Source: Ophioderma brevispina (lineage: Eukaryota > Echinodermata > Ophiuroidea > Amphilepidida > Ophiodermatidae). From it: DNA of 64,000 nt. Location: NCBI GenBank assembly GCA_023653785.1, contig JAMKCH010035896.1, positions 62,001 through 126,000 of the forward strand, read 5' to 3'. Numbering within the stretch: the stretch's first letter is position 1; the number at the start of each line of letters is the position of its first letter. Shown one piece after another: positions 57,604 through 64,000 of the stretch. The position numbers and the translations under genes were made by a program. Below the pieces are notes generated by a model. That model did not search any database and was not told the DNA's origin. It saw only the letters and a list, made by a program, of their open reading frames with translations.

Positions 57604-57983
57604 TTAAAGGGGTGTGTTTCGATCGTCTTTAGGACCCCCCAAAAAAAAAAAAAAAAAAAAGAACCCCCCCCCCCCCCCGATTTACCCGGAAGTAGTATCG
57701 ATTTTGATATCAGATGAAAGGCCGTATTTTTCTCATTCGCGTCCTGAAATTTGAGCCCTCGAATCCATTTCATTCCAAAGATATAAACAAAAAACCGCCG
57801 TTTTAGTGGTTAACCATCAATATTAGCACAGTATTGAATAGGGCTTTGCAAATGCATTATTGTGTCTACCAACAAAATCGCAAGATTGTTTCCCACGGTA
57901 CTTGATGGGGTGTATGTGCAAGTGCCAGGCTCTCATATCAAGTAGAGAACACAATACACATAAATCGGAACAAGCCCCTTTAA
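57604..57983 (-). mobile_element. Family E MITE, copy 3 (TTAA-flanked, complete)
   Basis: TTAA occurs at 57604-57607 and 57980-57983. The ends are AGGGGTGTGTTTCGATCG and, in reverse complement, AGGGGCTTGTTCCGATTT. The body is the reverse complement of copy 1 (GCTCTCATATCAAGTAGAGA, GTGCAAGTGCCAGG, GCCCTCGAATCCATTTCATT). A C-run, A-run and second C-run (57632-57679) have expanded inside it. Confidence 0.8.
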
Positions 57984-58718
57984 TAAAGAACTGAATAATT
58001 GACGCACATTTTGAGCTGATATAAGTATAAATTATAAAACAATGTCAGAAAATTCTAGCTTATTTATAGATAAGTGGAATAACACCAAAGCCGGATAATT
58101 CTTGCCTACTTAGTCAAAAGCAGTTGATTTATGCACTCGCGCATCATGATATGTTGTCCCCAATTATGAATAGAGCATATTGGTTTATTCTTAGGTACCG
58201 ATCGATATTTACGCCAGGGGGAAGAATAGAGACATTAGTGGAACACGGTTGATTTTAGCATGAGGGATTTCTATTAATAGATGGAGGAAACGCCAAATCT
58301 TTAATTGAGATGTTTCATAAAAAGTGAAAAGACAGTCTGTTCAAGATCAAGGGGAAACACATTGTTTTCCGAAAAAAATAACCCTTTCTCTTATGTAAAT
58401 TATTGATCATTCTCTTGAGCGATAGGGGAAACACATTAAAAGACCGTCATTTAACGCCTTGAAACCTATCCCCTTCTTATAGTGTCTCTGATTAGCTCGT
58501 TACATGATATAGGGTGAGTCAGAAAAAAGGGTACTGGTTGTGTCCGCCATTTTGAATTTTTAAGAAACATAATGTGTCAACATATATGTGGAATCAACGT
58601 ACGGTTTATTTTATTAGCTTTAAATCCTCCAAAGAACGTTCACATCGGCTGTAGGTATAGACAGAGTTATTGTCTTTTGAAGCAAGAAGTCCGTTTCCGC
58701 CTGTCCACTGAGTCCCAT
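57984..58718. other. Intergenic, no gene recognised
   Basis: A GGGTGAGTCAGAAAAAAGGG word at 58512-58531 resembles a transposon terminus, but its inverted partner was not found. The TACCGATCGATATTTACGCC segment at 58196 is similar to 54030. Confidence 0.35.
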
Positions 58719-59241
58719 TTAAAGCAATAATAGCACAATTTTGAAGAGCGCCCCAATTTTTAAAATTTGAGATTTTTGCACAGTTGTGTTGGTAATTATC
58801 TAGAAAACTATACTTGCGAAAGGTAATGCTCAAAAGTGCGTACTTTTCATAAAAGAAGCGATTTTGTAATTAGAATCGGAATTCCCCTTTGTAATTTAAC
58901 GACGGAACTGGAAACGCCAACTTTCTTTCCGTCCATTGTGAAAATAGTGCCACCTAACGAAAATTACCTCTATACTAACTTGACTACTCCTGAACCAACG
59001 GAACAAGTAATGGATTAGTGTAGACACGTACATGGCGCTAGTTCCAGGCTATTTCATATTGGAAGGCCGATTCCAGCAACCATTGAATTATTATCGGGAT
59101 CTTTTGGGATACAAAGACATGTTTGAGCTTTACTATTCACAGGTATAGTTTACTAACCAGTTACCAATGCAACTGTGCAAATATCTCAAAATTTTTGGAA
59201 AATTGGGGGCGCTCTTCAAAAATGTGCTGTTATTGCTTTGT
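58719..59241. mobile_element. Family C MITE, copy 4
   Basis: TTAA at 58719-58722 is followed by AGCAATAATAGCACAATTTT and GAAGAGCGCCCCAATTTTTA. The right end is GGGGGCGCTCTTCAAAAATG then TTATTGCT (to 59237), followed by TTGT where the second TTAA would be, so the target duplication has mutated. About 515 bp; internal palindrome partly lost. Confidence 0.78.
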
Positions 59242-60020
59242 TTGCATGGCGGTCAACGAAACAAGACACGGTCCAAAATGATGATAGGGTATATCCATGT
59301 TTATGTTTCTTCATTCACCTCTTCCAGAAACTGGTGTATACATTATCAAATTACTTGTTTTTCAAATATTTTTTGAGTGATAAAGGTGTAGAAATGTATA
59401 GATGGCATCAATAGTAATTGTGACTGCATTTTGTGGGGTTACATGTCGTCACATTACTTCTGGATTCATTAATAGCCCGATTTCCTTCTGGAAATTGGTT
59501 TGCTTCCATGAGTACCGTGGCATTTTAATGTGAATTCGTGGACTCAGCACAAAATCGACTACTTGAATTAAAAAGACTGTAGCTGGATCTATACCTGAGT
59601 CTTACCTAACTAATGTGAATGGTCTTTGCGGCAAATTAAAGGTAATAAAATAAGCATTCCGCTGATACCACATTGAGATATAGCCTTCTTAGAGATGTAA
59701 CAAAGATCACAGAAAGTATTAATAATGCAAACAAATTAATACTCAAAATAAATCCCCCCTCCAAGACCTTACCACGTTTGTATCACTTGTAACTTAAACA
59801 CAGACAAATTTAATTGTTTAATTCTGGTTTTATTCTGAGACATAGACTAGCTAGTTTTCAAATTCTGGATATTTTCAATCTGATTCTGTACTTATTATAA
59901 GACATTTGTACATACCTCAAAGTACATTGAGCCACATGCAGATTTCCGCCAGATTTCTTGGTGTAATCCATATTCCGATCAAAATTTTCAAAGATAATAC
60001 ACACCTCTAGATACTTTCTC
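59242..60020. other. Intergenic, no gene recognised
   Basis: Nothing recognised. Confidence 0.3.
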
Positions 60021-60139
60021 GGGGTAGGTACATTTTGTGACCCTACAGCCTTTACGGAATCACATGCACTTTATTCCGTAAAGGCTGCTGAATTCTGAGT
60101 CGGGTCAGGTAAAGTGGGGTCACAAAATGTACTAACCCC
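60021..60139. mobile_element. 119-bp double-hairpin element
   Basis: The outer inverted repeat is GGGGTAGGTACATTTTGTGA then CCC at the left, matched at the right by GGGTCACAAAATGTACTAAC then CCC. The inner inverted repeat is CAGCCTTTACGGAAT (60045-60060) with ATTCCGTAAAGGCTG (60074-60088). The two nested stems are separated by GTCGGGTCAGGTAAAG on one side only. It is possibly a very small MITE or a structured transcribed element. No flanking duplication was seen. Confidence 0.65.
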
Positions 60140-60304
60140 TTTGAATAAATCATTAAAAGTATTTTGTTTTGTTTTCAAAAGCTTATTGTTCTGACCATAC
60201 CGGAGCGCACAATTAAGACATAGGTGGTTTAAAGAAATATGAGTGAAGCAAGGAAGGATATTCAAACATACTGAAAAGGAATTACAGCCACAATAATTTT
60301 AGCA

Positions 60305-61226
60305 GGGGACTGTAGTAAAAGAGTGTGCGTTTCCGGATAAAATTGTGAATGTTTGCACACAAATACTTTAGGCATTGATAATCCATAAAATTGATGGAAG
60401 CACTTGCCAACCCCGCTTCAGTGGACCCCAGCTTGGGTTTCAAGGTTATACAGGGGTCAAAATTTAAAAATGTTACGATTGTGTTGAAAAGTTCATCAAG
60501 ATGTTTGTCTGGTTACAAGGATTCCAAAATGGCATAGTTTACACTATCAGTGGCTTATAGTTTCGGAGTTATGGGGTAAAAACTGAAAAAATAGTGAAAG
60601 AGTCAATTTTGGTGTGTACATGGGTCAAAAGTTAAAAGTTGCTTTGATTCAGGTAATATGTGGTGCAAATTGTTTCCCTACCTTAAAGAATTGAAATAAG
60701 GAATAGTTTGCCTTATCTGTTAAGCTTAGTTTTCACGTTATCCAACAAAATAGGTCACAGGTCAATAGAATCTAACACCTGCCAATAGCTGATGACTTTA
60801 TTCGCCATTTTGGTTAATAACCAAACACTTAAGATAGTCAAAACTATTCCTACAACTTGAACAACGTTTTACAAAAATTGGAGCAACTTTTGATTTTGAC
60901 CCCTGTACGAACCAAAATTGACTTTGTCACCATTTTACAGTTTTTACCCCATAATTCCAAAACTATAAGCCATGGGTAGTATAAACTATACCTTTTTGGA
61001 ATCCTTGTAATCAGACAAACATCATGATGTGCTTTTCAACACAATCGGAACATTTTGAATTTTTTACCCCTGTGTAACCTTGAACTCCAAGCTGGAGCCA
61101 TGAAAGTGGTGTGGCAAGCGCTTCCATCAATTTTTTGATTATCAATGCTTAAAGTAGTTGGGTACCAAAATTCACAGTTTTATCCATATTTGCACACTCA
61201 CATGGAATCTGAACACTACAGTCCCC
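60305..61226. mobile_element. Foldback element, near-perfect 0.92-kb palindromic layout (family P)
   Basis: The ends are GGGGACTGTAGT (60305) and ACTACAGTCCCC (61226). The arms of about 400 bp or more pair throughout: GGCATTGATAATCC with GGATTATCAATGCC-like sequence, TGATGGAAGCACTTGCCA with TGATGGAAGCGCTTGCCA, CTTATAGTTTCGGAGTTATG with its counterpart, and GGGGTAAAAACTG with its counterpart. The apex lies near 60770 and carries TAGTTTGCCTTATCTG, the terminal word of the short foldback at 46.2 kb. No coding frame. Such an element would give a long double-stranded RNA hairpin if transcribed. Confidence 0.8.
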
Positions 61227-62206
61227 CACTATTTTATTTTTTGGAAACAGTTTGAATGTCAAATTGTCAATCATTGCCGATTGTGCTTAGAAATAACTAA
61301 ATTTCATTGCAACTATTTCTGGCACGGCTGCTACATATGTATCTCGTTGAGATGTTAGGTCACCTCGCACCTGTCAGATCAATTTATTTAAACATGTTTA
61401 TAGAAAATAACAATGGCAATGGTATGCGAGTTACTAACCAGGTGTTTTTATGCTGTCAACAAGCATACAGGTGCACGAAGAATAGTGGTAGTGATGTCGT
61501 TAGCAGTTAACTAAAAAGAAATATGTTAATTTCTCCTGTATTTTTCACACAATGTGTAAACATCCAAACTAAATATGGAAGTGATTGTATAATACGGTTT
61601 TATTTCAGTTTATTTCAATATTTTGTTTTACTGCACCCCCAAGAACATCTACAAGCTGTCACAAAAATGTTAACACTCGAGACAAAACATTGTGTTAAAA
61701 ACTAAAGTACGCATCGGTATTTGTTTGGTAAATAAAGCCTAATAAATAAGGTTTTATTTGCCGTTTACTTCATTCCAATCTGATACAAAAGATAATTATG
61801 CTTCGTCAAAAAGAAGAACGCAAAATCTGATTCGTCCGATTTACATTGGTTACATTTGTAAGATTGAGGAAAATATGGTTTTGTAACATATTCAAATTGG
61901 AAGTTATTGATTGACTATTGAACCTATAAGACATTGCCAATCATTTTGAACTCCATTATGGTCAATAAAGTGTGACCATTATCTTTATGATCAACAGTAC
62001 ATTGGTGTGCGTTTTCAAATATTAATCAGTGGGTTCAATTGCTCAAAATTACACAGAATGCTAAAAACCAAACCAAACAAACCCAAACAAACAATCAGAC
62101 GCTTCCATATTGAATTCTCAAAGAAACCTATGATTCTGTAGACAGAACAAACAAAAAACACGCAAATAAACAAAAAAGAAAAAGAAACCTCTGATAATAG
62201 GCTGAC
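61227..62206. other. Intergenic, no gene recognised
   Basis: Three overlapping plus-strand frames of 60-67 codons between 61158 and 61705 lack motifs. Confidence 0.35.
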
Positions 62207-62362
62207 ATGGCTAGTAAAGCAGGCGGAATTGGAAATAAAGACACCAGTAACGTGCCCAACATACCCATAACGGACAAGAATGGAAAAACTCAAGCAAACA
62301 TCTCTCTTGTTAGAAGAGCCGTCGTGCTAGGTTTAACCATGATACTTGGTAAAAGACGGTGA
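62207..62362 (+). CDS. Candidate first coding exon or micro-ORF, 51 codons (weak)
   Basis: The frame starts at an ATG with G at -3 and G at +4, a strong Kozak setting. It encodes MASKAGGIGNKDTSNVPNIP, a Lys/Asn-rich linker, then ISLVRRAVVLGLTMILG and a stop. Just before the end, CTTG followed by GTAAAAG (about 62346-62355) is a fair splice-donor match, so the reading frame could leave the exon there, inside a hydrophobic segment that might begin a membrane helix. The DNA is less AT-rich than its flanks and is not part of any repeat seen. Against it: no family is recognised, no matching acceptor exon was identified downstream, and a 51-codon frame can occur by chance. The 92-codon frame on the opposite strand (62015-62293) is considered its shadow. 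Confidence 0.22.
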   Translation: MASKAGGIGNKDTSNVPNIPITDKNGKTQANISLVRRAVVLGLTMILGKRR

Positions 62363-63650
62363 CAGGAATTTTGAGTATTCCTTCAACAAAATAAAACAGC
62401 AAGATCCATTTCTTTTCCTTTTAAGATGGAAAGAGATGCTCTTTGAAGTTAAGTGTATTCATGTTGCGTCATGCATTTCAAATGGTTAGAGGGAGAAATC
62501 GGACCAAGTTGATTTTGCACTCTCGTATTTGATAAAGCATATCTTTAGTTCTACACATTGAACTGAAATGAAATACATGGCTAATAAAACCTTATTTTAT
62601 TGTCTTTAGAGTACCAAACAAAGACCCATGCGTACTTTCATTTTAACCAAAATACCCTTGTTCCGAGTGTTAACATTTGTTGGACAGCCTGTACACCGTC
62701 AGCGATCAACAATAAAATATTCCCATACATTTAATGTACCGTACCTAAAGGGATGCCTTGGTGTACTGATGTATTGACTCTCTGTTAAAACCACGTGACC
62801 ACGGTAACATTCGATGTCCTATTCGTAATGCATTGTGGGATTGGTTCCACGCCATCAGCTAGCGTTCTGATACATAACCAAGGCAAAACATCGGCTGTTG
62901 TGGCAGCCTTAAAGTGAAACCTTTTACATTAGATCAATTTCATGAATGCTATTGCTTGGTCCCGTAAGACCTGTGAATGTGCAGACAGGGGATCAGTCTT
63001 CCAACAACATAATCATGATAACGTTCTCTCCAAAACCGATGTTTTTACAGATTTCCTTCAGAAAACATTGCCTTATAAACAGCCGATGCTAACAACCTTG
63101 TTGCAATTTATAAATGGTTACAGGTTTTGGCGTATTTTGTATAAACTATTAAAGGTATAAAATTAATTTATATGCACCATATTGGATAAACAAATAACTT
63201 TCTCAAATAATTGCTTATGGCTAAACTTCAATCTGGTTGCGCAAAAGGCAAGCCTACAGAAAGGGCAAAGAGAAAGTCTTAAGGGTAAAATAGAAAGTAC
63301 AAGGCTTACAAGGAGAGTTAGAAAATGTAGACCCTGGATTGTCACTTTTTTCCTAAAGCTCCAATGCCTGTATCAAGACTGACAGAAAGTGACGGGAATT
63401 AAATGTAATGCTTTACTTCAAAATATCGCGTGGGTGTTTTTCTCAAAAAGAAAGGTTAAAATGCAGCACGGGATATCATGTGGAAAAACACCTTTTAAAA
63501 TATGAAAGTTTTCATTATTGATCGCTGTCTGAGAACCAACCGAAAAATGTCATAAAAATGTTGTGAATCCAAGCACATACACATGACTTTCCATTAAAAG
63601 TGTATGTAATCTACTGCGAATCGGGCAGTAATACTCAACAAATTTGAACC
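62363..63650. other. Intergenic, no supported gene
   Basis: A GGACAGCCTGTACA word at 62680-62693 resembles a mariner-type terminus without a visible partner. A 72-codon plus-strand frame at 62942-63160 (MNAIAWSRKTCECADRG) is unrecognised. If 62207-62362 is an exon, downstream exons might be sought here. Confidence 0.35.
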
Positions 63651-63814
63651 GGTGTGAAAGCAGATATAGTCCGGCGGGAACCACAGTCCGGGGCTCCATA
63701 GACGATAACGGAATAAAGCGCGAACTAATGTTGTGTGAAGAGTCAACTGAATCGATTGCCCTATTGTTCACCATTGTTCCCGGACTATGAGTACGCCGGG
63801 CCATAATTACTTCT
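63651..63814 (+). mobile_element. Family B short MITE, copy 3
   Basis: The core 63665-63805 starts TATAGTCCGGCGGGA and ends CGCCGGGCCATA. It aligns over its whole length with 32780-32922 (ACGGAATAAAGCG, AACTAATGTTG, AGAGTCAACTGAATCGAT, TGAGTACGCCGG). The outer GTGAAAGCAGA and ATTACTTC are also shared. The 92-codon minus-strand frame crossing it is incidental. Confidence 0.75.
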
Positions 63815-64000
63815 ACACCGGGAACCATATAAAACCAAACGTCCCACCTTCAGTTTCATTTACTTGTTACTGAACCGGATGGGAATGAAAGAGTCATTTT
63901 ATTTTGCTTGAAAACATTGCATAATTGGTCAAATTTAACCTTAACTGGAAATCACTTCAGTATTTAAAAGAAGGGAACAGACCTGTCTCATTGAATAAGA
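63815..64000. other. Window end, nothing recognised
   Basis: AT-rich sequence to the window edge. Confidence 0.3.

Noticed and set aside
58512..58531. Transposon terminus GGGTGAGTCAGAAAAA
   Set aside because: No inverted partner or flanking duplication was found within the window.

Overview
This window reads as intergenic, repeat-laden DNA from an animal nuclear genome, most likely a marine invertebrate. The grounds are: AT-rich sequence with scattered CpG-rich islands; remains of APE-type non-LTR retrotransposons; tRNA-derived SINEs; a hAT-type MITE with a clean 8-bp target duplication; microsatellites; and no operons, rRNA or dense coding. I could not fix the phylum. The repeat style (short TTAA-flanked MITEs, long foldback repeats, SINEs with a 'TTGGGCAAGGCACTTTAC'-like core) would fit an invertebrate deuterostome, but that is a guess. 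No complete protein-coding gene is recognisable in 64 kb. Two short open frames (50422-50694 minus and 62207-62362 plus) are the only ones I would keep as weak exon candidates.

Layout. 1-2.4 kb: decayed LINE on the minus strand, endonuclease then reverse transcriptase, cut by the window start. 3.2-7.5 kb: two copies of a TTAA-flanked element (family A). One is complete and carries a second, nested element full of AGAGTGA words. A TACG-rich patch and another TTAA MITE lie between the copies. 7.6-10.1 kb: satellite of about seven ~340-bp units, each containing a tRNA-Ser-like A-box/B-box module. 10.1-13.5 kb: no recognisable repeats. 13.5-15.3 kb: diverged tandem duplication running into a 1.4-kb foldback element. 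16.7-19.2 kb: MITE families D and E, then a third family A copy. 19.9-22.4 kb: a 2.5-kb composite palindromic repeat. 23.2-27.6 kb: MITEs (two of family C, then H, I and L) and a 38-bp tandem repeat. 28.5 kb: hAT MITE. 30.2 kb: long TAG microsatellite fused to a truncated family E copy. 32.8 kb: family B. 34-43.6 kb: a segment at 34 kb is paralogous to the end of a threefold tandem repeat at 40.8-43.1 kb; between them lie a TA-flanked mariner-like element (36-37 kb) and a LINE 3' fragment (39.9 kb). 46-50 kb: a small foldback element and minisatellites. 52-59 kb: more family C, D and E copies and two SINEs. 60.0-61.2 kb: a 119-bp hairpin element and a 0.92-kb foldback. 63.7 kb: a second full family B copy.

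The unifying theme is non-autonomous DNA transposons. At least seven different MITE families end in inverted repeats flanked by TTAA, the target signature of piggyBac-like transposases, yet no transposase frame is visible. A second theme is long inverted repeats of several sizes built from one shared module (15.3, 46.2 and 60.3 kb). All family letters are local to this window and rest on comparing copies by eye.
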